A stretch of DNA of 64,000 bases. Origin: Lithospermum erythrorhizon (taxonomy: Eukaryota; Streptophyta; Magnoliopsida; Boraginales; Boraginaceae). Positions 1 through 12,919 of this stretch are shown one piece after another; position 1 is the stretch's first letter, and each line of letters starts with the position of its first letter. The DNA lies in contig JADFUC010001474.1 in the NCBI GenBank assembly GCA_019722365.1, positions 1-64,000 of the forward strand, read 5' to 3'. The notes under the pieces were generated by a model, which had not been told where the DNA came from, made no database searches, and worked only from the letters and a program-made list of their open reading frames with translations. A program made the translations under genes and the position numbers.

Positions 1-3
1 ACC

Positions 4-29
4 ATTGTGCTTCGTTTCGGTGCATTGCT
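4..29 (+). other. Nanopore adapter-like sequence at contig edge
   Basis: These 26 bases read like a corrupted copy of the Oxford Nanopore ligation adapter. They share TGT.CTTCGTT near the start and ATTGCT at the end with the adapter as I remember it, in the same order and with nearly the same spacing, with a few substitutions and small indels. Telomere-like repeats begin just after. If correct, the contig begins with an untrimmed read start ligated at or near the physical chromosome end. The match is imperfect and made from memory. Confidence 0.6.
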
Positions 30-40
30 ATTTCGGCCTG

Positions 41-480
41 CAACCTAAACAAACCCTTCCAGCCTGGCTAAACCTAAACCTAAACCCTAAACCTAAACCT
101 AAGCCTAAACCTAAACCTAAACCTAAACCTAAACCTAAACCACAAACCTAAACACACAAACCACAAGCCACAAGCCACAAACCACAAGCCACAAGCCTAA
201 ACCACAAACCTAAACCTAAACTACAACCCTAAACTCAACCTAAACCTAAACCTATTAAACCACAAGCTTAAACCATACAAACACACAACCACAAACCTAA
301 ACACAAACCTAAGCCTAAACCTAAAGCACAAAACACAACCCTAAACCTAAACCTAAACCTAAACCTAAACCTAAACCTGAAACCTAAACCACTAAACCAC
401 AAACCACAAACCTAAACCTGAAGCCTGAAGCCTAAACCCACAAACCTAAAGCCACAAGCCTGAAGCCACTAGGCACAAAC
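41..480 (+). repeat. Telomere repeat tract (CCTAAA / CCCTAAA, C-rich strand)
   Basis: Dense CCTAAA hexamers are mixed with CCCTAAA, CCACAAA and CCTGAA words. The plant (Arabidopsis-type) telomere repeat is CCCTAAA on this strand, and finding the C-rich strand at the left 5' edge is the orientation expected of a left chromosome end. Most units have lost one C, which is a typical homopolymer error in noisy long reads. From about 410 to 480, words such as CCTGAA form a gradual transition into the G-rich array that follows. Confidence 0.85.
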
Positions 481-3400
481 CCTAAACCTAAGGCCATAGG
501 CCACAGAGCTAGGCCTAGGCCACTGGGCCACTGAGTACCAGGCTACTGAGCCACAGGCCACAGGCCTGGGCCACTGAGCCTGAGCCTGAGCCCGCAGGCC
601 TAGGCCTGGAGCCTGGGCCTGGGCCCTGGGCCTGAGCCACACTGGGCCACAGGCCTGGGCCTGGGCCTGGAGGCCTGGGCCACCAGGCCACAGGCCTGGG
701 TACCAGGCCCTGGGCCTGGGCCACTGAGGCCTGGGTACAGGCCACAGGCCTGAGCCAGGCCACTGGAGCTGGGCCTGAGCCTGGGCCACTGGGCCACTGG
801 GCCTGGGCCCTGGGCCACTGGGCCTGCAGGCCACTGGGCCTGGGCCTGGGCCACTGGGCCACTGGTACTGGGCCACTGGGCCTGGGCCTGGGCCTGGGCC
901 ACAGGCCTGGGCCTGGGCCTGGGCCACTGGGCCACTGGGCCACTGGGCCACAGGCCTGGGCCTGGGCCTGGGCCTGGGGCCTGGTACTGAGCCACTGAGC
1001 CACTGGTACTGAGCCCAGGCCTGGGCCTCAGGCCTGGGCCACTGGCCCTAGGCCTAGTGCAAATAAACCTAGGCCCTAGATTACTAATACAGAATACTTC
1101 AGGCCACTGGGCCACTGGAGAGGCCACTGGGCCAAATACTAGGCCAGGCCACTGGGCCACTGGTACTGGGCCTGGGCCTGGGCCAGGCCCTGGGCCTGGG
1201 CCACTGGGCCTGAATACTGGGCCACAGGCCACACAGGCCACTGGGCCACTGGGCCTGGGCCTGGGCCACTGGGCCTGGGCTGCTGGGCTGCACAGGCCTG
1301 GGCCACTGGGCTGGGCCACTGGGCCTCAGGCCTGGGCCTGGGCCACTGAGCCTGGGCCTGGGCCTGGGCCCTGGGCCACTGGGCCTGGTACTGGGCTACT
1401 GGGCCTGGGCTACTGGGCCTGGGCCACTGGGCTGGGCCTGGGCCACTGGGCCACTGGGCCTGAGCCACAGGCCTGGGCCTGGGCCTAGGCCCTGGCCTGG
1501 GCCACAGGCCACTGGGCCTGGGCCACTGGGCCCTGGGCCACTGGGCCCTAGGCCACAGGCCTGGGCCTGGGCCACTGGGCCACAGGCTGCTGAGGCCACT
1601 GGGCCACTGGGCCTGAGCCCAGGCCTGGGCCACAGGCCTGGGCCACTGGTACTAAACCACTGAGCCACTGAGTACAGGCCTGGGCCTGGGCCTGGGCCTG
1701 GGCCACTGGGCTACTGAGGCCTGGGCCTGGGCCTGGGCCACACAGGCCTGGGCCACTGGGCCACTGAGCCTGGGCCACTGAGGCCTGGGCCTGGGCCTGG
1801 GCACTGGAGGCCACTGGGCCACTGGGCCACTGGTACTGGGCCTGGGCCTGGGCCTGGGCCTGGAGGCCTGGGCCTGGGCCTGGGCCCTAGGCCTGGGCCC
1901 TGGGCCTGGATACTGAATGCTGGGCCTAGATACTGAATTACTGGGCCACTGGGCCACTGGGCCTGAGATACTGGGCCTGGGCCACTGGGTACTAGGCCAC
2001 TGAATACTGAATACTGAATACAGGCCACCAGATACTGAATACTGGGCCACTGAATGCACAAGGCATGGAGATACTGAAGCCTCTGAGGCCTGGAATACTG
2101 GGCCTGAATGCAAATACAAGCCCTGGGCCTAGGCCATAGGCCACTGAATGCTGAATACTAGACCTGGGCCACTAGTACTAGTACTGGGCCACAGGCCCTG
2201 GGCTAATTTCATTTCGATATACTGGTACTCGAATACTGGGCCACTGGTACTGGTACTGAATACTGAGCCTGCTGGGCCACTGGGCCTGGGCCACTGGTAC
2301 TGGGCCACAGGCCACTGGTACTGGGCCTGGGCCACTGGGCCACTGGGCCTGGGCCACTGGGCTGGTACTGGGTACTGAATACAAATGCTGGGCCTGTTAT
2401 TATAGGCCTGGGCCACAGGCCTGGGCCTAGGCCTGGCCTGGGCCTGAAGCCTGAGCCTGAGCCTGGTACAGGCCTGGGCCACTGGTACACTGAGGCCCTG
2501 GAAGCCTGAGCCTGGGCCACAGGCCACTGGGTACAGGCCTGGGCCACTGAGGCCTGGGCCACTGGCCTGGAGTACACAGGCCTGGGCCACTGGGCCACAG
2601 GCCTGGGCCACTGGGCCACTGGGCCTGGGCCACTGAGCCACAGGCCACTGGGCCTGGGCCACTGGGCCTGGGCTGGGCCACTGAGCCACTGGGCCTAGAG
2701 GCTATTTTCTGGGCCTGAGCGCAGGCCACAGGCCACTGGGCCACTGAATGCAGGCCCTGGGCCACTGGGCCCTGGGTACTGGTACTGAATACTGGTACTG
2801 GGCCACTGGGTACTGGGCCACTGGGCCACTGGGCCACTGAATACTAGGCCTTCTGAATACTGGGCCTGAATACTGGTACTGGTACTGGGCCACTGGGCCA
2901 CTGGGCCACTGGGCCACTGGGCCTGGGCCTGGGCCACTGGTACTGGGTACTGGGCGCAGGCCTGGGCCACTGAGCCTGAGTACAGGCTGGAGCTACTGGG
3001 TACTGGGCCACTGGTACTGGGCTGGGCCACTGGAATATAGAATACTGGGCCTGGGCCTGGGCCTGGGCCTGGGCCTGGGCCTGGGCCTGGAGGCCTGGGC
3101 CACAAGCCTGCAGGCCACTGGGCCTGGGCCACTGGGCCTTTGAATACTGGGCCACTGGGCCACTGGGCCTGAATACAGGCCACTGGGCCACTGGGCCACA
3201 GGCCTGGGCCACTGGTACTGATACTGAGCCTAGGCCTAGACAAGCCTGGTATAAAATACCTAGGCCACTGGTACTGAATACCAGGCCACTGGTACTGGGC
3301 CTGGTATTACTGGTACTGGGCACACAGGCCACTGGGCCACTGGGCCACTGGGCCACTGAGCCACTGGGCCTGAATACTGGGCCTGGGCCTGGGCCACAGG

Positions 3401-6400
3401 CCTGGGCCTGGGCCTGGGCCCTGAGCCACTGGGCCTTTGGGCCACTGGGCCACTGAGCTGAGCCACTGGGCCCTCAGGCCCTGGGCCTGGGCCTGGGCCA
3501 CTGAGGCCTGAGCCTGGGCCACTGAGCCACTGGGCCACTAGGCCACTGGGCCTGGGCCCTGGGCCCTGGGCCCTCGACCTGGAGGCCTGGTACTGGGCTG
3601 AGGCCCTCATGGCCTGGGCCACTGGGCTGGGCCACTGGGCCACTGAGCCACTGAATACTGGGCCATAGGCCTGGGCCTGGGCCCTGGGCCTAGGCCACTG
3701 GGCCTGGGCCACTGAATATAACAAAAATTACTGGGCCACTGGGCCTGGGCCCTGGGTACACAGGCCACTGGGCCACTGGGCCACTGGGCTGGGCCCTCGT
3801 ACTGGGCCTAGATACCTAGGCCCTGGGCCAGATACTGGGCCACTGGGCCACTGGGCCCTGGGCCACAGGCCTGGGTACTGGGCTGGGTACTGAATTGCCT
3901 GGTACTGGGCCTGGGCCTGGGCCACTGGGCCACAGATACTGAATACTGGTGCACAGGCACTGGGCCACTGTTACTGGGCCACTGGGCCTGGGCCTGGGCC
4001 ACTGGGCCTGGGCCTGGGCCTGGGCCTGGCCTGGGCCACTGGGAGGCCTGGAAGCTAGGCCTGGGCCTGGGCCTGGGCCCTGGGCCCTAGGCCTGGGCCA
4101 CAGGCCTGGGCCATGGGCTGGTGCTGGGCCACTGTGGTATAGGCCTGGGGCCCTCATTACTGGGCCTGGATCTGGGGCTGATACAAATACAAATACAAAT
4201 ATGACCCTAGGCCTAGGCCTAAATACAAATATAGGCCTGGGCCACTGGTACTGGGCCTGAGCCACTGGTACAGGCTACTGGGCCTGGGCCACTGGGTGCT
4301 GGGCCTGAGCCTAGGCCTGGGCCACAGGCTACTGGAATGGGCCACTGAATACTGAATATGAGGCCTAGGCCTGGGCGCAGGCCAGGCCTGGAAGCCTCAG
4401 GCCTGTGCTGGGCCACTGGGCCTGGTGCTGGGCCACTGGGCACAGGCCCTAGGCTCATTTTGGGCCCTGGGCCTGGGCCACTGAACTGGGCCCTGGGCCT
4501 GGGCCCTGGGTACTTTGGGCTGAGGCCTGGGCCACTGGGCCCTGGGCCCTGGGCCTGGGCCACTGAATGCTGGGTACTGGGCCTGGGCCCTGGGAGCTCA
4601 GGCCTGGGCCTCGGCCTGGAATACTGGTACAGATACTGGGCTGGGCCTGGGCCACTGGGCTGGGCCATAGATACTGAATACTGGTACTGGAATACTGGTA
4701 CTGGGTACTGGTACACAGGCCTGGGCCACTGGTGCTAGTACTGGTACTGAATGCTGAATACTGAATGCTGGGCCACTGGTACTGGGCCTGGGCCACTGAT
4801 ACTGAATATGGTACTGAATACTGAATACTGAATACTGGGCTGGGCCACTGGGCCACTGAGCCACTGAGCCACTGGGCCACTGAATACTGGGCCCTGGGCC
4901 ATAGATAAGGCTGAATACTGGGCCACTGGAAGCCTAGGCCTGGGCCTGGAGTACTGAATACTGGGCCTGAATGCTGAATACTGGAATACTGGTACTAGAT
5001 ACTGAATACTGGGCCACTGAATACTGAATACTGGGCCACTGAATACTGGGTACACAGATACTGAATACTGAATACTGGGTACTGAACCTGAATACTGGTA
5101 CTGGGCCTGGGCCACTGGGCCTGGGCCTGGGCCTAGGCCTGGGCCTGGGCCTGGGCCACTGGGTATGGGCTGCTGAGCCTCATTTTCAGATACTGCGTAT
5201 AGGCCTGGGCCTGGGTACTGGGCCTGGGCCCTGGGCCTGGGCCACCAGGCCCTGGGTACTGGAATACTGAATGCACAGGCCTGGTATGGAATACTGGGCC
5301 TGGGCTGGTACTGAATGCAGGCCACTGGGCTGTGCCAGGCTACTGGGCCTGGGCCCTGGGCCTCAGGCCCTGGGCCCACTGGGCCCTCTGGGCCCTGGAG
5401 TACAGGTGCTGGGCTGCTGGGCCTGGGCCTGGGCCCTGGGCCTGGAGGCCCTGGGCCACTGGGCCTGGGTACTGAATACAGGAATACAGAGTGCTGGGCT
5501 GGGCCACTGATACAGATACTGGGCCCTGGGCCATGGTACTGGTACTGGGCCTATGGGCCACTAGGCTGGGCCTGGAATACTGGGCCACAGGCCCTGGGCC
5601 ACTGAATACTGAATACTGAGCCCACTGAATTACTGGTACTGGGCCTGGGCCCTGGGCCTGGGTACTGGGTACTGGGCTGGGCCACTGGGCCACTGAATAC
5701 TGGGCCACTGGGCCTGGTATAGACATGGGCCACTGAATACAGGCCTGGGCCTAGATACATGAATACTAAATATGGTATAAGGCCACTGAACCACTGAGCC
5801 ACTGAGCCACTGAGCCTAGGCCACAGGCCACCAGGCCACTGGAATGCTGGGCCTGGGCCACAGGCCTGGGCCTGGGCCACAGGCCTGGGCCTGGGTACTG
5901 GGCCTGAGGCCTGGGCCACTGGGCCTGGGCCTGGGCCTGGGCCTGAGCCTGGAGGCCTGGGCCCTGGGCCACTGGAAGCCTAGGCCTGGGCTACTGAGTG
6001 CAAAATACTGGGCCTGGGCCTGGGCCTGGGCCTCGATACAAATACTGGGCCTGGGCCTGGGCCTGGGCCACTGGGGCCTGGGCCTGGGCTACTGAGGCCT
6101 GGGCCCTGGAGCCTGAGATATGAATGCAAGGCCACTGAATGCAGATACTGGGCCTGGGCCACTGGGCCTGGGCCTGGTACTGGTACTGGAATACTGGGCC
6201 ACTGAATGCTGGGCCACTGGGCCTGGAGGCCGCTGGGCCCTGGGCCTGGGCCTGGGCCACTGGGCCTGGGCCTGGGCCCTGGGCCACTGAATACTGAATA
6301 CTGGGCCACAGGCCTGACCTGGGCCTGAGCCTGGGCCACTGAGGCCTGGGCCTAAATACACAAATACCTGTTACAGAGCCATGAGCCTATGCAGACCTGA

Positions 6401-8964
6401 GTACTGAGTACTGGGCCTAGGCCTAGATACTGAGCCTGGGCCACAAATGCTGATACAAATGTACTGAATACTGACCTAAATACAAATACTGTAGGCCTGA
6501 CCTAGGCCTAGGCCTGGGCCCTCGGCCTGTGACCTGAGGCCTGGGCTGAGCCTGGGCCTGGGCCTGGTACTGGGCCCTGGGCCACTGGGCCACAGGCCAC
6601 TGGGCTGCTGGGCTGGTGCACAGGCCTGGGCCACTGGGCCTGGGCCACTGGGCCTGGGCCTGGGCCTGCGGGGCCTCAGCCTGGAGTACTGAATGCTGGG
6701 CCCTAGGTACTAAGATACTGAAATACTGGGCTGCTGAATACTGGGCTGGGCCTGGATACTGAGCAGGCCACTGGGCCACTGAATACTGGGCCTGGGCCAC
6801 TGGGCCACAGGCCACTGGGCCCTGGGCCTGGGCCACTGGGCCTGGAGGTACTGGGCCTGGAATCTGAATACTGGGCCTAGATACTAAGGCTACTGAGCCA
6901 CTGAATGCTGGGTACTGGAGGTACTGAGGCTGAGCCACAGGCCTGAGGCCTGGGCCTGGGCCTGGGCCTGGGCCTGGGCCTGGGCCTGAATACTGAGGCC
7001 CTGGGCCTGGGCCGCAGGCCTGGGCCCTAAGGCCACAGGCCACTGGAAGCCTGGGCTGAGCCTGAGGCCACTGGGCCACTGGGCCTGAGGCCTGGGCTAC
7101 TGAATACTGAATACTGGGCCTGGGCCATGGAGCCTGGGCCTGGGGCCTGGGTACAGGCCTGGGCCCTGGGCCACTGAGCCTGGGCCACTGGGCCTAGGCC
7201 ACTGGGCCATAATTACTGAATACTGGGCCACTGAATACTGGGCCACTGAATGCTGAATTACTGGGCCACTGGGCCTGAGCCTGGAGTACTGGGTACAATT
7301 GCTGAATACTGGGCCTGGGCCACTGGTACTGGGCCACTGGGCTGGGCCTGGGCCTGGGCCTGGAGGCCTGGTACTGAATACTGGGCCTGAGCCACAGGCC
7401 ATGAATACTGGTACTGGGCCCTGGGCCACTGAATACTGGGCCTGGAATACTGGTACTGGGCCTGGTACTGAATGCTGAATGGGCCACTGGAGTCCTGGGC
7501 CACTGGGCCCTGGGCCACTGGGCACTGGGCCACAGGCCACTGGGCGCAGGCGCTGGGCCTGAGGCCTGGGCGCAGGCCTGGGCCTGGGCCACTGGGCCTG
7601 GGCCACTGGGCCACTGGGCCTGGGCCTGGAGCTACTGGGCCACTGGGTACTGGGCCTGGAGTACTGGGCCACTGGGCCCTGGGCCACTGGGCCACAGGCC
7701 TGGGTGCTAGGCCACTGGTACAGATACTGGGCCTGGTACTGAGCCTGGGCCTGGGCCTGGGCCTGGGCCCTGGGCCTGGGCCACTGGGCCACTGGTACTG
7801 GTACCTGCAGGCCTGGGCCACTGGTACTGAGCCACTGGTACTGGTACTGAGCCTGGGCCCTGGGCCACTGGGTACTGGAATACTGGGCTGAATGCACAGG
7901 CCTAGATACTGACCTAGGCCAAATATAGACCTAATTTCAGGCTTGGGCCTAGATACACTGGAGCCTGAGCCACTGAATACTGAATGCCTGAATTACTGGG
8001 CCACTGAATACAGATATAAGACCTAGGCCTGAATACAAATACAAATATAGGGCGCAGGCCACTGGTACTGGTATGAGCCTGGTACTAGGTACTGAATACT
8101 GGGCCACTGGGCCACTGGTACTGGAGTATGAATACTGAATTACTGGGCCTGAGCCTGAATGCTGGGCCTGGGCCACTGGGCCTGGGCCTGAGGCCTAGAG
8201 CCTAGATACTAGACCTGTTACAGGCCTGGAGGCCACTGGAGTACTGGAGGCTGGGCCACTGGGCCACTGGGCCACTGAGCCACTGAGCCTGGGCCACTGA
8301 ATGCTGGGCCTGGTACTGGGCCTGGGCCCTGGGCCACTGGGCCACTGGGCCTGGGCCACTGGTACTGGGCCTGGTACTGGGCCACAGATACAGATACAGG
8401 CCTAGATTGCAGACCCTCAGGCCTGGGCCTAGGCCATGGGCCACAGGCCTAGATACTGGGCCACTGGGCCTGAGCCACTGGGCCTGGTACTGGGCCTGGG
8501 CCACTGGGCCACTGAGGTACTGAATACTGAATGCTGGGCTGGGCCCAGATACTGGGCCCTGGGCCACTGGGCCACTGGAATACTAGATGCTGGGCCACTG
8601 GTATGAGCCATGGGCCTGGGCCCTGGGCCACTGTTGCTAGGCCACTGGTATAGATATACTGGGCCTAGATGCTGGAGCCTGGGCCTGGGCCTGGGCCTAG
8701 GTACTGAGCCTGGGTACAGATACTGGGCCACTGAGCTACTGAATACACTGAATACTGGGCCACTGGGCCACTGAATACTGGGCCTGGGCCCTGGGCCACT
8801 GGGCCTGGAATACTGGAGCCTGGGCCTGAGTACTGGGCCACACAGATACTGGGCCTGGGCTGTCTCAGGCCCTGGGCCTGGGCCTGGGCCACTGGGTATT
8901 GCTGAATACTGGGTACTGAGCCTGGGCCACTGGTGTACTGGTACTGAATACAGGCCACTGGGCC

Positions 8965-9016
8965 ATGGACCTTTGGACCACGGACTGGACCACGGACTGC
9001 GGACCTTTTGGACGCA
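8965..9016 (+). repeat. GGAC-rich variant block inside the telomere-like array
   Basis: A local block of GGACCACGGACT-like and CCTTTTGGAC words interrupts the CCTGGG pattern. It shares its vocabulary with a second block at 9,190-9,276. Confidence 0.6.
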
Positions 9017-9189
9017 GGCCACTGAGCCTGGACCTGGGTACAGGCCACTGGGCCACACAGGCCTGAATACTGAGCCACTGGGCCACTGGGCCACTGGGCC
9101 ACTGAGCCATGTGGAGGCCTGGGCCACTGGGCCACTGAGCCTGAGTACTAGGCCACAGGCCTGGGCCTGGGCCTGGGCCTAGGCCACTG

Positions 9190-9276
9190 GTTGCGGACCT
9201 TTCGGACACGGACCACGGACAAGGACGCAGGCCACTGGACCTGGACCTGGACACGGACCTGGACCTTAGGACGCAG
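9190..9276 (+). repeat. Second GGAC/CCTGGA variant block
   Basis: The words CCTGGA, CACGGAC and CCTTTCGGAC replace CCTGGG here. It resembles the block about 225 bp to the left. Such local variants are usual in the proximal part of telomeres, but they could also be alternative miscalls. Confidence 0.55.
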
Positions 9277-10349
9277 GCCACTGGGCACTGGGCCTGGGCC
9301 ACTGGGCCACACAGGCCTGGGCCACTGAGCCTGGGCCACTGAGCCACTGGGCCACTGGGCCACTGAGCCACTGGAATACTGAGCCCCGCACAGGCCACAG
9401 GCCCTGAGCCACTGAGCCTGGGCCACTGGGCCTGACCAGGCACTAGGCCTGAGTGCTGAGCCTAATTTTCAGGCCACAGGCTAGACCTGGAGCCTGAATA
9501 CTGAATATAGATATATACTGGGCTGGTACTGGTACTGGGCCACAGACTACTGAGTATAGACCTGGAATACTGAGGCTGAATTACTGGGCCACTGAATACA
9601 GATACAGGTATGATACTAGATACAGGCCTGAATACAGGTATAATTACTGAGCCTAAGAATACTAAGATACAGACTACTCAGATACTGGGCCTGGTACTGG
9701 GCCTGGGCCTGAATACTGGGCCTGGTACTGAATATAAATACAAATACTGAATGCAGATACACAGATTACTGGAGGCCTGGGTACTGAATTACTGGGCCAC
9801 TGGGCCATGGGCCACTGAATACTAGGTATGAATACTAGGCCTGAGATACAAAGATACTGGGTAACAGATACAGGTACTGAATACTAGATATAAGATACTG
9901 AATTACTGAATGCTGGTACTGGGTACTGGGCGCAGGCCACTGAGCCACTGGCCACAGGCCACCAAAGGCCACTGGAATACAGGCCACTGAGCCACACAGG
10001 CCACTGAGCCACTAGGCCACAGGCCACAGGCCACTGGTACTAAGCCACTGGTACTAGGCTACTGAGCCACTGGCCACAGGCCACTGAGCCACTGAGCCAC
10101 AGGCACCAGCCTGAGCCACCGCAGGCCCAGGTACTGAGCCTGGGCCACTAGGCCACTGGAGGCCACTGAGCACTGGAGGCCTAGGCCACTGAGCCACTGG
10201 CCAGCGTGGTTTTGGATCAGTTGTTGATTTGATGCAATCTTTAACATTATTTTTCGATATTTTATGTTTAATTACTCGAAGTTGGTTATTAAATGGCAGT
10301 AATATTCTATTCACGTTAATTCGATGTCACATGTATATATGATGTGAGG

Positions 10350-12891
10350 GATTAGTGTTGCTCCGATTTTTATATAGAGGTTTATATTAAATTTAATTAT
10401 TTTATTAGTATGTTTGGTGTATAAAATCACTTTTTTTCTCTTGCATAAATTTAATTCATTATTTGTACTATAAAAATATATTATAAAATTAATGAATTGT
10501 TTATATTATTGTTAATCTTAATGTACATAACAAATAATGAAAATCATAATTTAGAAAGTTCTTTATTCTAAATATCCTTACTTGTATTAGTTGTTTCATG
10601 GTTGGCGATGCAATTGTGTATGAATGATTATTCAGTCGTTGTGGGTTAGTATTCTTAATGGTAGTTGGGTTTATGGTGATCAATGCTCAAATGTATTACC
10701 AAATAACATTTTGTCTAAAATTATATATTTGAAGATATTTAAAATATCATATTTTTTAATTATTTTTTTAATTTATCGTTATTAATTCACACGGACAAGC
10801 GTGCCAAATATAGTATAATAAGCAAAGAATTATTTAATGTCTCTAAAATAGTGTAATCTTAAAGTTAAGGAATATTGATAACGTCAGGCATTGATTGTCT
10901 GCGTCGGGTTTAAAGTAGGCGGATGGGTTATATGACATCAGAAACATAATCCATTTTTCAAATTGGATCTTTAGTAAAACATTATTCTATCTCTGATTAA
11001 CCTATTAATCGTTGCGAGAGAATTAAGATTGGAGATGCGAAGAAGCGAGGCGGAATAGTGCTTAGCCGGTCGCGAGGCAGGGGAAATACCAAGTGGGACA
11101 AGAACTAATAAACATTGTCAAAGGAGAGATAGTGGAATGAAAAGACAACATGCTACGGAGGCGTCTTGGCACAATGGTAGGAGCGGTGGATAAATGCGTA
11201 GGTATAGGCTTTTAAAGCATCAATCATCGCCGCTGATTAGTATGTAATAAATGAAATACTTTACTTAGGATGTAGTGGAGGGCTAAGGTATGAGGCATTA
11301 AAAATTAAAATTACTATTAAAATGATTATATTATTCATTTATTTAAAATTATATTGTATACTTAACTTGAGTCTGATTTATTTGATCATACAAGTAAAAA
11401 ATACTTTATTAAGAACTTGATATCTTAATATCATAAAAAGTTACTTTATAAAAAAATACTTTAATTAATCATGAAACAAAAAATACTTTATTGAGGGATA
11501 AAAGTGATCAGATAAAGTTGCATTGAATTCTTTATATAATCAGTAAAAAAGAAAAGATGAAATTTTTGTACATGATCAGAATAAATTGAGGCGGGAAAGT
11601 ACTAGGTATTTTAATATGTCCTTCGTTTATCTATCTTGGAGTCTTATTTGGAACACGTCGTAAAAATTTTAATTTCACCGTATTTTTTTATAGTCTTATT
11701 ATCCATTTAATAGAAAAAAATTCAACACGCCACTTGAAAAAAGAACTCGGTATCGTACAACTTATTCATATATTTTCTTTTTTACATATTTGGTGTATAA
11801 TATTGATATTGAGTCTTTTATTTGAAAAGAACTTAAAGTTACAATGATAGTTATTTCTTTAAAATAAAATAAGATTAATTTATTTGAAAAAAGTTCGGAT
11901 GAATTGAAATGGATCGGCGATGGTCGAGTGTATATTTATTTTGGTTTCTAAATATAATTTATTGATATGCAATTTTATTTGAAGGAAGAAGGTTAGGTTG
12001 TTTTGCAGGCATTCGAAACAAAGTCCAACTATGATCATCTAAATCACTTTTGAATACGCTTATTATTGGGTAATAATAATTCTCTTAACTAATATAACAA
12101 TTATAGGCTTCCATAAATCATCAAATTCGGTTGATTTATCTTTCTCCGTACTTTCTTTTGCAAATTATCAGTAAATTGATCATCAAACCTGAGTTTAAAG
12201 GCTCCCAATTTGTCAATTCTCCTACAATAATAATAACAAGCGCGGTGAATTTATTCCTTTGTTGGAGCTTCACAAACAGTGATAAACCGTTCTCTTTGGA
12301 GATTATGATGATGAAGCGATTGATAAATTCTCGAAATCAAGAGATCGGTCATCTCTTTGGGATCTTTGTCGATGACTTGTTATTATAGTTTGCAAGAATT
12401 TATACGGCCCGGAGTATATATTAATTCATTGCATTGTTCAATGGAAACCATGATGATTAAAGAAAAAAATACTCCGTCTTAAGCTAGTGATCGAAAATTG
12501 ATGATCATTGATCTAGTGAAGTTCTCCACATTTTATATGTGAAAATTGACTACTAATAACAAAAACTATTACTGGAAAATGGGGTTGGAAGTCAACTCCA
12601 AAGCACGGTGTTGATTTAGTACTATTTTTTGTATTGTAATATAATTGTTTATGAGGGAATTGTAAATTTTAAATTTAAATGCGTCTAAGTATAATTCTTT
12701 GAGCATATATATTATAGAGTGATTATATTATAAATACATCGAATAAAGGATCAACTCCTAACTCAATTATTGTTATGTAATGCGAAAATTTTTATGTATA
12801 ATAGAATTTTCTAAAATTTCTTGTAAGGGAAAATTTCTCGGTGTACATTTTTTTATCAAATCGAAGGATCGTACATCCCGAGCTATGGATC
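10350..12891. repeat. Subtelomeric tandem repeat, distal partial unit (~2.5 kb)
   Basis: AT-rich DNA that aligns, with many scattered small indels and substitutions, to about 16,000-18,560 and 21,690-24,186. A good anchor is the word TTTAATTCATTATTTG at 10,450, recurring near 16,020 and 21,710. The distal side is cut by the telomere-like array; 10,204-10,349 is a short junction stretch that I could not align to the other units. No gene is visible, and the short reading frames are not conserved between copies. Confidence 0.8.
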
Positions 12892-12919
12892 CACTAAACC
12901 TAAACCACCAAACCTAAAT
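12891..12919 (+). repeat. Interstitial telomere-like motif at repeat-unit junction
   Basis: CCACTAAACCTAAACC is followed by AAACCTAAATAAG: three to four degenerate telomere units in the same orientation as the terminal array. The same motif recurs in the next unit at 18,562-18,587. Confidence 0.7.

Larger units (their letters stand above)
481..10203 (+). repeat. Degenerate telomere-like array (CCTGGG, CCACTGGG, TACTGAA words)
   Basis: About 9.7 kb is built almost wholly from 6- to 8-base words: CCTGGG, CCCTGGG, CCACTGGG, TACTGGG and TACTGAA. Each can be aligned to CCCTAAA if AAA is read as GGG or GAA, and the mean word length is near 7. Nanopore base callers are known to misread telomere repeats in this way (CCCTAA as CCCTGG). 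The likeliest reading is therefore real telomere with systematic base-calling error; a genuine variant array cannot be excluded. It ends abruptly near 10,203, where ordinary AT-rich DNA starts. Long reading frames on both strands, rich in Pro, Gly, Trp, Ala and Gln, are by-products of the repeat and not genes. A few short non-repeat interruptions occur, for example near 2,200, 3,718 and 5,178. Confidence 0.75.

Noticed and set aside
469..10247. Several dozen long reading frames on both strands (60-266 codons), rich in Pro-Gly, Trp-Pro-Arg and Val-Ala-Gln
   Set aside because: They are translations of short repeated words with no stop codon (CCTGGG, CCACTGGG). They have no domain or gene context, and the same words are open in several frames at once.
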